A stretch of DNA of 64,000 nt from Bdellovibrionales bacterium. Lineage in GTDB: Bacteria; Bdellovibrionota; UBA1018. How positions within the stretch are numbered: the stretch's first letter is position 1; every line of letters begins with the position of its first letter. The stretch spans positions 326,305 to 390,304 of the forward strand of contig JAFEAP010000029.1 in assembly GCA_018266355.1 (NCBI GenBank). The letters are read 5' to 3'. A program made the position numbers and the translations under genes. Shown here one piece after another: positions 1 through 7,497 of the stretch. The notes under the pieces were generated by a model. It made no database searches, had not been told where the DNA came from, and saw only the letters and a program-made list of their open reading frames with translations.

Positions 1-23
1 TCGGTGTGGTCGGTCAGGCGCAA
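1..23 (-). CDS. Rrf2-family regulator, N-terminal tip (partial)
   Basis: Only the first seven codons and part of the eighth are inside the window. Read on the minus strand from a TTG at 23-21 they give (M)RLTDHT followed by GA, which fits the usual Rrf2/NsrR opening of the type MRLTDHTDYALR. A GGGG stretch about 8 nt upstream could serve as ribosome binding site. The gene is divergent from a truncated haemoglobin, a pairing expected for a nitric-oxide or Fe-S sensing repressor such as NsrR. The family call rests on a very short match and needs the sequence left of the window. Confidence 0.45.
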
Positions 24-112
24 GCGGAGTTCCCCTTTTTCGGTCGGATTGACGAGGCGGCCTTAATGTTTTATTATAAATACAACAAAACTCAAGCCGA
101 TCGGAGGCGGAG
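24..112. promoter_or_regulatory. Divergent promoter region, regulator / truncated haemoglobin
   Basis: This 89-bp gap separates two divergent starts and holds an A+T-rich block at about 63-92 in otherwise GC-rich DNA. Positions 67-84 form an imperfect dyad (TGTTTTATT / ATAAATACA, 6 of 9 matched) of a size that could be an Rrf2-type operator. TATAAA lies at 76-81 on the dyad's right half. A GGAGG stands just before the haemoglobin ATG. Operator function is inference. Confidence 0.35.
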
Positions 113-574
113 ATGGACGAAAGTTCGGGTTCGAGTTCGGATTCGCATACGAAATCGAAGGGAAGCGTGACGGTCGCCGGAGTCGCGTTTTCCCACGCGG
201 AAATCTTTTCGGTCGTGGACGACTTTTACCATCGAATCGAGAACGATCCGGTCCTCCGCGTGCCGTTTCGATCGGTCGGAGACTGGCCCTATCACATCGA
301 GCGGCTCGCCCATTTCTGGTGGATCCGTTTCGGCGGCACTCCCTACCTCTTTAACCACTATAATCCGGTTCCGAAGCACTTCTTCGCGGGGTTCAACTCC
401 GAATTCCTCGCCCGGTGGCTCGGTCTTTTCCGCGAAACGATCGAAGCGCATCTGCGTCCCGAGCAGTCCGAGGTTTGGAACGCGATCGCCGAGCGGATGG
501 GGGACGCGCTCAGCCTGAAGAACGAGCAGTTCCGGAACGCGATCGAACGCACCCGCGATGAGCGTCGTCCGTAA
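113..574 (+). CDS. Group III truncated haemoglobin
   Basis: This 153-aa protein matches the group III truncated globin fold: FYxRI with Tyr39 (B10), His61 in the E helix, the HFW motif around 67-69, and PKH with His89 as the likely proximal haem ligand. About 25 low-complexity residues rich in Ser precede the globin. Known relatives such as Campylobacter Ctb bind O2/NO and are induced by nitrosative stress. The gene lies divergent from an apparent Rrf2 regulator and overlaps the next gene by 17 nt, which suggests a co-transcribed stress module. Family assignment is firm; the NO role is inference from family and context. Confidence 0.85.
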   Translation: MDESSGSSSDSHTKSKGSVTVAGVAFSHAEIFSVVDDFYHRIENDPVLRVPFRSVGDWPYHIERLAHFWWIRFGGTPYLFNHYNPVPKHFFAGFNSEFLARWLGLFRETIEAHLRPEQSEVWNAIAERMGDALSLKNEQFRNAIERTRDERRP

Positions 575-968
575 CCGCGCCCTCCGCGCGATCCTTTTCG
601 GAGTCGGAGTCGTCGCGCTCGGGCTCGGCGTGGTCGGCGCGTTCCTTCCGCTTCTTCCGACGACGCCGTTCGTCCTCCTCGCCGCGGGATGCTTCGTGAA
701 GAGTTCGCCGCGGGCCCACGCTTGGCTCTATCGCCAGCCGGTCATCGGGGAGTCGCTTCGGCTTTGGGAGCGGGAACGCTCGATCGCGTGGTCGAAAAAG
801 GTCCTGGCGGTGGGTATGATTTCGGCGTCGGTCGCGTGGATTTGGATGAAATCGAGCCGTCCCGAGCTGAAAATCCCTTTGACGGTGCTCCTCTCGCTCG
901 TCTCCCTCTTTCTATTGACCCGAAAAAGTCCCGCGAAGAGGGACGAAAAGTCTCGCCTCGCCGAGTGA
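558..968 (+). CDS. DUF454 (YbaN-like) inner-membrane protein
   Basis: A 136-aa membrane protein with the DUF454/YbaN signature: an N-terminal hydrophobic stretch ending in PLLPTTPFVLLAA, then a cytosolic HAWLYRQPVIGESL segment, then two more hydrophobic helices near 78-112. The tail is basic. It starts inside the haemoglobin gene, so the two are probably translationally coupled. The molecular function of DUF454 is not established; its neighbours are haem proteins on both sides, which hints at a haem- or redox-related role but does not prove it. Confidence 0.75.
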   Translation: MSVVRNRALRAILFGVGVVALGLGVVGAFLPLLPTTPFVLLAAGCFVKSSPRAHAWLYRQPVIGESLRLWERERSIAWSKKVLAVGMISASVAWIWMKSSRPELKIPLTVLLSLVSLFLLTRKSPAKRDEKSRLAE

Positions 969-1023
969 CGGGAGGGCGAAGAAGACACATTGTGCCCGCG
1001 GTTTTCCGGCTCATAATCGAGGA

Positions 1024-1737
1024 ATGGGGTTCAAGAAAGGTCTAATCGTCGGCGCGCTCGTCCTCGGAACGACCGGATGCTTTCCGGGGGAGGGCGTGAC
1101 CGCCCGAGACGGAACGACGTCCGCCGCGCAGATCGACCAGAAATGCACGACGCCCGAGAACGTCTCGGGCCGACCGACGAACGTCGCCGAGACGGTGAGC
1201 CTGATTAACGCGCTACCGAAGCCGACGAGTCTCGGATGCTTCCTCGACGCGCTCGAGCATCCGCTGAAGATCGTCGCGACTTCGAACCAGCTGAGCGCCC
1301 AGCCGGCGGCGGGCGCGCGGAGTCCGCGGATCTTCATCGTGAACGCGGGGCTGATCCTTTCCGTCGTACCCGCCGGAGTCGGGGCGGATCGGCTCGAGCT
1401 GAGCGAGTCGGCGCCTTACGCCCAGTCGACGAAGGCGGAAATCGTCTTTCCGGTTCTCTCGATTCTTTCGGCGTCGGCGCCTTACGACGGCGTTCGCTAC
1501 GGAGCGGGGACGACCTGCCGGAGCTGCCACGCCTCGGAGGTGGCCGTGCCGGACGACGCGACCCACTCCGGCGCTTACGCCTCGAATAAGGTCTATCCGG
1601 ATCCGACCTATCTCGTGAGCCTCGCTTCGCTGCTCAGTTCCGAGCAGACGTGCCAGCCGTCGGCGGAGCCTTACCGCTGCCGGATCCTTTCCGCAGTCGT
1701 CGGTCCGAGTCGCGACGCGTATTCGGGAAGTTATTAG
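1024..1737 (+). CDS. Lipoprotein with single c-type haem motif
   Basis: This 237-aa protein has a lipoprotein signal (lipobox LGTTGC, Cys19) and one CxxCH haem-attachment motif, CRSCH, at residues 165-169. It would therefore be a membrane-anchored periplasmic or outer-membrane monohaem protein. The rest resembles no family I can name. Several further Cys residues (41, 72 and near the C-terminus) could form disulfides. It follows the haemoglobin/DUF454 pair on the same strand after a 55-bp gap, so it may share their regulation. The start is the only plausible ATG before the signal sequence, although its Shine-Dalgarno GAGGA sits very close. Confidence 0.7.
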   Translation: MGFKKGLIVGALVLGTTGCFPGEGVTARDGTTSAAQIDQKCTTPENVSGRPTNVAETVSLINALPKPTSLGCFLDALEHPLKIVATSNQLSAQPAAGARSPRIFIVNAGLILSVVPAGVGADRLELSESAPYAQSTKAEIVFPVLSILSASAPYDGVRYGAGTTCRSCHASEVAVPDDATHSGAYASNKVYPDPTYLVSLASLLSSEQTCQPSAEPYRCRILSAVVGPSRDAYSGSY

Positions 1738-1743
1738 GCGGCG

Positions 1744-3453
1744 CTAGTCGGCTTTGATTTCGACTGCCCGTATTTGGTTCGCGGTTGCCTTTTCTTCGGC
1801 GGATAGAGCCGAGGACGCCGACTGAAACGCCGCTTCGACGCCGTCGCCCTTCAGCTGACTTTTAAATGCCGCGACGCAAGTCCCGATTCGGCCATCGCTC
1901 AGCGGGGCGCTCGGGACGGCGGTTCGAAAACGATGGACCGCCTTCGCGATCGCGACGGCATATTCGGCGCTGTAACGACCCGCGCGGGATCTCCACCGCA
2001 TGTCGAAATACTGGCAAGCTCGGGTGAGGGAATGGGGCGGAATTCGTTTTAACGCCTCGATGATCGTCGGTCTGATCTCGTCGTCCGAGAGAAATTCCGC
2101 CGCGATCTCGTCGAAGAGCGAGCGCTCGCCGTCGGGGAATGCGCTTTCCGCGAAGAAGGTATTTACCGTTTTAAATCCGGAATCGTCCCCGAGGCCTTTC
2201 AAGCCCTTGATGTTCTGAATGATCAGTCGGTAGTCGGGTCTCGGCGATCCCGGACCCCATTGCGGCTCGCTTCGAATGAGACGGAGCTCGGAGTCGATTT
2301 GGTTGAGAAGTCCGGCCTTTAACGCTGCGGCCGATGCTCCCGTGATTCGCGAGCGTTTCGCATAGCGATTGAAGCAGTTTTCGATCAAGTATCGGGAGGT
2401 TCCGTCTCCCTTTTTCGTCAGGTAGCGTTTCACCACGGCATCGACGACTCGGGAATCGTCGAATTTGCATAGGGACAAGAAAGCGCGGATCGCGACACGG
2501 TCTTCCGGAGCGCTTAAGGCCGGGAGGAGAAAAGGGACGAGGCTGTTGAAGGAGGGAGGGAGGAGTTCTTCCCACCCCAGCCGTCTCATCAAATCGGCCG
2601 ATCCGGGGGGCAATGCCTTCACGGCGGTAAAAAATGCCTTCGGCTGCGTCACCCCGAGGCGGCGGGCGAGCACCGCGAATGGATCATTTTCTCCGCGGGT
2701 CGATCCGACGAGAAACTGGGCCTCCCCGCTCGCGGAATCGAAGCCTTCACTCAGAAAATAGTCGGTCACCTTCTTATCGCGAAGAGCGATCCGATGGAGT
2801 CCGAGGTTGCTCGCGATCCAAAGTGCGGATTTTTCCGGGTTCATACGGATCTCCGAGACGAGCAGTCCGACCGCGGTTTTAGAATCGCTTTCGAGCAGGA
2901 GCTTCTTCGTTTTCAGCGAATAGATCTGAAACCCGTAGCCGTACCATCCGTACTCGCCTTCGAGAGCGAGACCTAGGACTAAAAGGTCGTCGTATTTCTC
3001 GGCCTTCGGGACGATGCACCCGATATTGCAGAGTCGCGAGGAATCGATCGGCAGTCGAACGGCGCCCGAAGTGATAAACTGCTTCTTGCAAATCGGACCT
3101 CCTTCTTCGCCCTGTTCGCATTCCTGATAGTCGATGGTCAGGTTCTCGTTCTTCTCGGTCACGATGAGGGTGGCGTTCTCTCCGTATTTGTGGTTCGTGA
3201 CCGGCTTCGTCCATTCTCCGAAGCGCTTACGGTATTCCTCCTGTTTCAAGACCTTCGTCTTCGACGTGACGGGATCGAGTTCGTAGAAGAACGGCCCTTG
3301 GGAGGGATCGGTGGCCGCATCCCCGACCTCCGCGACGAAGCCAATTTTTCCTCCCGAGAATCGGATTCCCGAGAATCTCTGCCAAGGCTCTCCCTCGGCG
3401 TGAACGAGTTGGGGAATCGTGATCAAGACGGAAATGAGCAAGAGAGATTTCAT
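1744..3453 (-). CDS. Secreted protein of unknown function
   Basis: A 569-aa protein with a clear signal peptide (MKSLLLISVLITIPQLVHA, cut after about residue 19). No family is recognised. The N-terminal half holds alternating beta-rich stretches (FFYELDP, LLVLGLALEGEYGWYGYGFQIYSL, SALWIASNLGLHRIAL) that look like a propeller or WD-type sensor fold. The C-terminal half (about 260-540) looks helical and HEAT-like. Its base composition and codon use are visibly less GC-rich than the neighbours, which may mean weak expression or recent acquisition. It converges with the monohaem lipoprotein, 6 bp apart. Confidence 0.7.
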   Translation of the reverse strand: MKSLLLISVLITIPQLVHAEGEPWQRFSGIRFSGGKIGFVAEVGDAATDPSQGPFFYELDPVTSKTKVLKQEEYRKRFGEWTKPVTNHKYGENATLIVTEKNENLTIDYQECEQGEEGGPICKKQFITSGAVRLPIDSSRLCNIGCIVPKAEKYDDLLVLGLALEGEYGWYGYGFQIYSLKTKKLLLESDSKTAVGLLVSEIRMNPEKSALWIASNLGLHRIALRDKKVTDYFLSEGFDSASGEAQFLVGSTRGENDPFAVLARRLGVTQPKAFFTAVKALPPGSADLMRRLGWEELLPPSFNSLVPFLLPALSAPEDRVAIRAFLSLCKFDDSRVVDAVVKRYLTKKGDGTSRYLIENCFNRYAKRSRITGASAAALKAGLLNQIDSELRLIRSEPQWGPGSPRPDYRLIIQNIKGLKGLGDDSGFKTVNTFFAESAFPDGERSLFDEIAAEFLSDDEIRPTIIEALKRIPPHSLTRACQYFDMRWRSRAGRYSAEYAVAIAKAVHRFRTAVPSAPLSDGRIGTCVAAFKSQLKGDGVEAAFQSASSALSAEEKATANQIRAVEIKAD

Positions 3454-3793
3454 ATTTTTTGGTCGTCGTTACGTACGTAAACAGACGCTTCATTTCCTAC
3501 ATACGTACCTCGAAGTGGAAATTGAGCGATCCTTCCACTATGCCGATCCGGCTTTAGACTCGGAATGCGTCCACTCCGACGCAGCCGCGACATGTAACGA
3601 CGCGATCGAAAATCACAAAACGAATTCGAACGCTTGTCCCGCAGTATAGATTTCCATAGCTTAAGCGAAATTCGGCTTAGTCTGACGCGAGGAACGGGAT
3701 CCGAATGAAAGCGCGCCTTGTCCCGCCGTTCCCTCTCCGCGCGATAGACGAACGCCCAGGCAGGTTTCCCTGCCTGGGCGTTAACGCCGTTTT
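3454..3793. other. 340-bp gene-free stretch
   Basis: No convincing gene is seen between the secreted-protein start and the 3' end of tRNA-Gln. It carries the promoter side of the secreted-protein gene (A+T-rich near 3454-3500) and a perfect hairpin at 3751-3782, listed separately. Reading frames that cross it also cross the tRNA and are not credible. Confidence 0.6.
3751..3782 (-). other. Perfect 14-bp hairpin downstream of tRNA-Gln
   Basis: Arms 3751-3764 and 3769-3782 pair without mismatch. On the minus strand the loop reads GAAA, a stable GNRA tetraloop, so the structure is best read as minus-strand RNA. It begins 11 nt past the encoded CCA of tRNA-Gln. No U-tract follows on that strand, so it is not a textbook terminator; it may end the tRNA transcript or act as a processing or 3'-end stabilising structure. 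Confidence 0.55.
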
Positions 3794-3868
3794 TGGTTGG
3801 GGTACTAGGATTCGAACCTAGGAATGCAGGAATCAAAATCCTGTGTCTTACCGCTTGACGATACCCCA
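3794..3868 (-). tRNA. tRNA-Gln (anticodon UUG)
   Basis: On the minus strand the acceptor stem TGGGGTA (3868-3862) pairs with TACCCCA, followed by discriminator A and an encoded CCA. The D-arm region contains AAGCGGTAAGAC, the anticodon loop reads TTTTGAT with anticodon TTG, and the T-arm carries GGTTCGAATCC. Total 75 nt including CCA. It appears as a single tRNA gene with no other tRNA in the window. Confidence 0.97.
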
Positions 3869-4031
3869 ACGGTCGCGAGGTTTTAGCGATAACAAATCTC
3901 CGGGCCGCCCGCAACGCCGCCGACATCGGGATGGCGCTCGACGCACCGAGTCTTGGATAGATAACGCGAAGCAATGCGGTGGCGGTTTCCTCCTCATTTC
4001 AGTATTCTATAACTCTTAGGAGCTCCGACGT
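3869..4031. promoter_or_regulatory. Divergent region, tRNA-Gln / winged-helix operon
   Basis: The gap between the tRNA 5' end and the plus-strand run starting at 4032. Upstream of the latter there is TATTCT/TATAAC near 4003-4013 as a possible -10 and TAGGAG about 10 nt before the ATG as a good ribosome binding site. No clear -35 is visible. On the tRNA side, TTGTTATCGCTAAAAC in minus orientation may carry its -10. Confidence 0.3.
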
Positions 4032-4583
4032 ATGGCCCGCGCAACGAAAACCCCAGCGACCTGGGATTCGATCTTCTTTTCCACGCCGGAACAAAAAGTT
4101 CTGCGCTACCTGCTGAGCTCCCGGGATACGACCTATACCCTGCGCGTGCTCGTCTCGAAGCTGAAAGGCGTCCGCGGCCTCGGGGGAATCCAAGGCCTCG
4201 AGAAGATCCTCACCGACCTCGAAGAGGCCGGCCTCGTGCACTTCATCGACAACCGCCGCGCCGTGCGCGTCTCCGACGAGCATGCGGGCAACCAAGTTTT
4301 CCGGAAGCTCTGGGGCCTTTGCGAACTCGAAAGCCTCTACGCCCAGCTCCAGTCCGTCTCGACGAAGGGCGTGCTCCTCTCGACCGCGCCGGGCGAAATC
4401 AATCTTTACGTCGTGACCGACCAGCCCGACGAAGTCCGTAAACTCACCGAACAGCACCCGATGGGCAAGCTCGCCGTGCTCGTCTTGAACTCGCGCGAGC
4501 AATTCGACTCCGCCGCGAAAAAGGACCCTAAACTCTGGACCGCTCTGAACCAGGGCGTCCGGATCTGGGGATCGAGCTGGTGA
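4032..4583 (+). CDS. Winged-helix-type protein, possible regulator
   Basis: A 183-aa soluble protein. Residues about 14-80 read like a winged helix-turn-helix: STPEQKVLRYLLSS, a Thr/Leu-rich recognition-type segment with VSKLKG, then LEEAGLVHFIDNRRAVRVS as wing. The C-terminal half (95-183) alternates strands and helices (KGVLLSTAPGEINLYVVTDQ, KLAVLVLNSREQF) and resembles a small nucleotidyltransferase-like or sensor domain. It overlaps the next gene through GTGA, so the two are probably partners. Specific function is not recognised. Confidence 0.6.
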   Translation: MARATKTPATWDSIFFSTPEQKVLRYLLSSRDTTYTLRVLVSKLKGVRGLGGIQGLEKILTDLEEAGLVHFIDNRRAVRVSDEHAGNQVFRKLWGLCELESLYAQLQSVSTKGVLLSTAPGEINLYVVTDQPDEVRKLTEQHPMGKLAVLVLNSREQFDSAAKKDPKLWTALNQGVRIWGSSW

Positions 4584-5089
4584 CCGCGAGTCGCCGGCGG
4601 GAAAACCGCGGCTACTACCTGAAATTCGACCTGACGAAACCGTCGATCGCGGGCATTCCCGATCTCCAGGACATCGTGCGCGCGACCGGCGCGATCCGCG
4701 CCTGCATGATCGTGAAGACCCAGGGCGCGTGGGACCGGATCCCGAACCTCCCCGCGACCCACCTCGACGATCCCCACTGGTACCTAATCAAGATCCCGTC
4801 GATCGACGGCACCGAGCTTTGGATCGTCCCCGAATCGAAGCAGTCGGAGATCGAGCTGAAAGTCGGTTTCGATCGGCCTTCGGAGCCGCTCCTCACGATC
4901 CTCGCGAAGACCGCGCTCTCGATGACCTACCGGGATCCGCTTTTTCGAAACGAGATCCAGTTCGACTGGCGAAACCATGTTATCTGCACTTCCCTGACCG
5001 GAGCGACCTTGCTCAGTCCGACCGGAGACTGGTCGCTCGAACAGCTCGAAAACTTGAAAGACCTCGGAAACTTCGCGTTCGAAGATTAG
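4580..5089 (+). CDS. Hypothetical protein coupled to winged-helix gene
   Basis: A 169-aa soluble protein starting at a GTG that overlaps the previous stop codon (GTGA at 4580-4583). No signal peptide, membrane helix or known motif is visible; it is a mixed alpha/beta protein with acidic C-terminus. Tight coupling to the upstream gene suggests a two-subunit unit. No family assignment can be supported. Confidence 0.6.
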   Translation: MTASRRRENRGYYLKFDLTKPSIAGIPDLQDIVRATGAIRACMIVKTQGAWDRIPNLPATHLDDPHWYLIKIPSIDGTELWIVPESKQSEIELKVGFDRPSEPLLTILAKTALSMTYRDPLFRNEIQFDWRNHVICTSLTGATLLSPTGDWSLEQLENLKDLGNFAFED

Positions 5090-5100
5090 CCTCGTCAGTA

Positions 5101-5120
5101 GGTTCGCGCCGGCGCGAACC
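5101..5120. promoter_or_regulatory. Perfect 20-bp palindrome before lgt
   Basis: GGTTCGCGCCGGCGCGAACC is perfectly self-complementary and sits in the 50-bp gap between the hypothetical gene and lgt, 19 nt before the lgt ATG. It could be a protein-binding operator, or in RNA an 8-bp stem with a CCGG loop just upstream of the AGGAG ribosome binding site. No U-tract follows, so termination is unlikely. Confidence 0.45.
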
Positions 5121-5139
5121 GTTCTAGGAGATCCGCATC

Positions 5140-5952
5140 ATGCATCCCATCCTCGCGCAAATCGGCCCGATCCCGATCCACACCTACGGGTTCCTGATCG
5201 CCCTCGGCTTCATCATCGCCGTCCAGGTCATGCAGCGCCTCGCCGCCCGCTCCGGGATCGACCCCGAGAAGATGCAGGACCTGATCTTCGGCGGCCTTCT
5301 CGTCGGTTTCCTCGGCGCCCGGATCGTCTTCATCCTCACCCGGCTTTCGTACTTCACCGAAAACCCGCTCGACATGTTCAAGGTTTGGGAAGGCGGGCTC
5401 GTCTTCTACGGCGGCCCGATCGCGACCGTACCGTTCATCATCTGGTTCGCGAAAAAGCATAAGTTTCCCCTCTGGCGCACTTTCGACGTGATCGGTCCGG
5501 GGCTCACCATCGCCCACGCCTTCGGTCGCCTCGGCTGCCTTTCCGCGGGGTGCTGTTACGGGAAGCCGACCGGCGGGGACTGGGGCGTCGTGCTCAATTC
5601 CGAACTCGTCGATCCGTCGATGCGCGGGATCCACCTCCATCCGACCCAGCTCTACGAATCCGTCTCGCTCTTCATCCTGACCGCGGTCCTTCTCGCGGTC
5701 TTCAAACGCCGGAAGTTCGACGGCCAAGTCACCCTGATCTACTTCATGACGTATCCGATCATCCGGAGCATCATCGAGATCTACCGCGGCGACACGATCC
5801 GCGGTTTCGTGATCGGCGACTGGCTCTCCACCTCGCAATTCATCTCGATCCTCGTCTTCGTCGCCGCCTTCTTCGTGATGCTTTACCGGCTCAAGCAAGT
5901 GCACGCCGGAGACGCCCCGACCGCGGTGATGACGAAAGCGAAGGCCCGCTGA
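5140..5952 (+). CDS. lgt: Prolipoprotein diacylglyceryl transferase
   Basis: Lgt moves a diacylglyceryl group from phosphatidylglycerol to the lipobox Cys of prolipoproteins at the inner membrane. The 270-aa protein begins HPILAQIGPIPIHTYGFLIALG as in the family, has about seven membrane helices, and carries the Lgt signature region GPGLTIAHAFGRLGCLSAGCCYGKPT (about 126-150) with essential Arg and Gly residues, then HPTQLYES and YRGD. A strong AGGAG precedes the ATG. It overlaps plsY by TGATG and serves the several lipoproteins encoded in this window. Confidence 0.95.
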   Translation: MHPILAQIGPIPIHTYGFLIALGFIIAVQVMQRLAARSGIDPEKMQDLIFGGLLVGFLGARIVFILTRLSYFTENPLDMFKVWEGGLVFYGGPIATVPFIIWFAKKHKFPLWRTFDVIGPGLTIAHAFGRLGCLSAGCCYGKPTGGDWGVVLNSELVDPSMRGIHLHPTQLYESVSLFILTAVLLAVFKRRKFDGQVTLIYFMTYPIIRSIIEIYRGDTIRGFVIGDWLSTSQFISILVFVAAFFVMLYRLKQVHAGDAPTAVMTKAKAR

Positions 5953-6581
5953 TGGAATGGGCCGTCCCGCTCGGACTCCTCGTTCTCTCGTTCCTGCTCG
6001 GATCGATCCCGTTCGGACTCATGGTCGCGAAGATTTACGGCGTCGATAACCTCCGCGCGAAAGGAAGCGGGAACATCGGCGCGACGAACGTCGCCCGCGT
6101 GGTCGGGTTTTGGCCGGCGGGTTTCCTCACGTTCCTCCTCGACGCGATCAAAGGCCTCGTCGTCCTCGCGCCGCTCAAGTTCGGGTGGGTGCCCGAAGGC
6201 GCGATTCCGCAGTCGAATACGCTCCTTTGGGGAATCGGACTCGCGGCGATGGTCGGCCACTGCTTCTCGCCCTGGCTTCGGTTCAACGGCGGCAAGGGCG
6301 TCGCCACCACGTTCGGCGTGATCGGCGTGCTCGCGCCTTGGAGCGGTCTCGTCGGCGGCGCCGTCTTCGGTCTCACTTACCTCGCGACCCGCGTCGGGGC
6401 GGCCGGCAGTCTTCTCGGACTTCTCGCGGCGATCGCGGTCCACCGGATTTTCTACCCGTTCGAGCCGGCGATGCTTCTTTTCGGCGCGATGGTATTCGTC
6501 GCGATCTATCGTCACGAGTCGAACCTCGACGGACTGCTCGCGAAGGGCGGAGATGCGCCGGATGCGAAATCGCCGGCTTGA
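5952..6581 (+). CDS. plsY: Acyl-phosphate:glycerol-3-phosphate acyltransferase
   Basis: PlsY makes lysophosphatidic acid, the first step of phospholipid synthesis, using acyl-phosphate. The 209-aa membrane protein shows the family motifs: LLGSIPFGLMVAK, GSGNIGATNVAR (about 41-52), the helix around LLDAIKGLVVL, GHCFSPWLRFNGGKGVAT (about 99-116) and YRHESNLDGLL at the end. The ATG overlaps the lgt stop, so I start it at 5952 although the frame is open further upstream. Pairing with lgt puts two envelope-lipid enzymes in one transcript. Confidence 0.94.
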   Translation: MEWAVPLGLLVLSFLLGSIPFGLMVAKIYGVDNLRAKGSGNIGATNVARVVGFWPAGFLTFLLDAIKGLVVLAPLKFGWVPEGAIPQSNTLLWGIGLAAMVGHCFSPWLRFNGGKGVATTFGVIGVLAPWSGLVGGAVFGLTYLATRVGAAGSLLGLLAAIAVHRIFYPFEPAMLLFGAMVFVAIYRHESNLDGLLAKGGDAPDAKSPA

Positions 6582-7497
6582 AACGGTTTTCCTCGCGGCA
6601 GTGCTCCTCGCCGGCGCGGCCGAGTCCCGGGCGGCGACGCCGGAATATCACGTCGTGGACGCGGTCGGCGCGGACGTCCACTTCGTCCGCACGCCGAAGC
6701 GGATCGTCCCGCTCCAACCCTCGCTCGCCGAACTCGCCGTGCGCGTCGGCGCTCCGATCGAGGCGATCGTCGGCGTCTCGGCGTACACGGATTTCCCTCT
6801 CGAACTGAAAAAGAAACCCTCGATCGGCTCCTACGCGAAACCGAACCTCGAGGCGATCCTCGCGCTCAAGCCCGAACTCGTCCTCGCCGGACGCGACGGG
6901 ACGCCGAAGGAAATCGTCGCGCGCCTCGGGAAGCTCGGCATTCCCGTCGTGACGGTGGCGACCGAGACGCTCGCGGGGCTCCGCGAAGCTTACCGGGTAG
7001 TAGGCGCGGCGCTTCGCCGGTCGACCGAAGCGACGGCGGCGCTCGCAGAGTTCGACGGTGAGCTCGCCGCGCTCCGAAAACGCGCGGAAACGCGGACGAA
7101 GGCCGGAAACTCCGCGAAAGTCCTCCTCCAAGTCGGCGAGGACCCGCTCGTCGTCGCGGCGGGGAAGACGTACTTGAACGAGGGGCTCGGGGTGATCGGG
7201 GCGACGAACGTCTACGCGGATCCCGAGCAGACTTATCCGCGGGTTTCGATCGAGGACGTGCTGAAGAAGGACCCGGACGCGATCGTCCTCGTCGGCATGG
7301 GCGACGACGTCGCCCAGTTCTCCCGCGCCGAGAAACGATGGAAGTCCTACCCGAAACTCGCGGCGGCACGCGCGGGCCGGATCGTCCTCCTGCGCTCGGA
7401 CTCGCTCGTGCGTCCGGGACCCCGGTTCCCGGGGGGGCTCGTCGAACTCGAGCGCGCGGTCTACGGGGCGAAAGCGGCGGAAGGCGGGAAGCCGTGA
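6562..7497 (+). CDS. BtuF-like substrate-binding protein of ABC importer
   Basis: A 311-aa periplasmic binding protein of the helical-backbone class (BtuF/FhuD/FecB). It has a signal peptide ending AAESRA, then the family pattern KRIVPLQPSLAELAVRVG, GVSAYTDFP, PNLEAILALKPELVLA, a long connecting helix, and VSIEDVLKKDPDAIVLVG. I use the ATG at 6562 because GGAG lies 9 nt upstream; the ATG at 6553 directly abuts it. It overlaps the end of plsY and is followed by permease and ATPase genes. The ligand may be cobalamin, haem or a ferric siderophore; nothing in the sequence decides. Confidence 0.85.
   Translation: MRNRRLETVFLAAVLLAGAAESRAATPEYHVVDAVGADVHFVRTPKRIVPLQPSLAELAVRVGAPIEAIVGVSAYTDFPLELKKKPSIGSYAKPNLEAILALKPELVLAGRDGTPKEIVARLGKLGIPVVTVATETLAGLREAYRVVGAALRRSTEATAALAEFDGELAALRKRAETRTKAGNSAKVLLQVGEDPLVVAAGKTYLNEGLGVIGATNVYADPEQTYPRVSIEDVLKKDPDAIVLVGMGDDVAQFSRAEKRWKSYPKLAAARAGRIVLLRSDSLVRPGPRFPGGLVELERAVYGAKAAEGGKP

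Noticed and set aside
3450..3974. 174-aa minus-strand frame across the tRNA-Gln gene
   Set aside because: It runs through the tRNA and a hairpin and has no ribosome binding site or codon bias.
5095..5904. Long minus-strand frame opposite lgt
   Set aside because: Asp/Glu/Arg-rich translation typical of the antisense strand of a GC-rich gene; lgt is unequivocal.
6500..6600. Cobalamin riboswitch before the BtuFCD-like genes
   Set aside because: The importer genes are inside a compact operon with overlaps; no leader space or riboswitch core is present.
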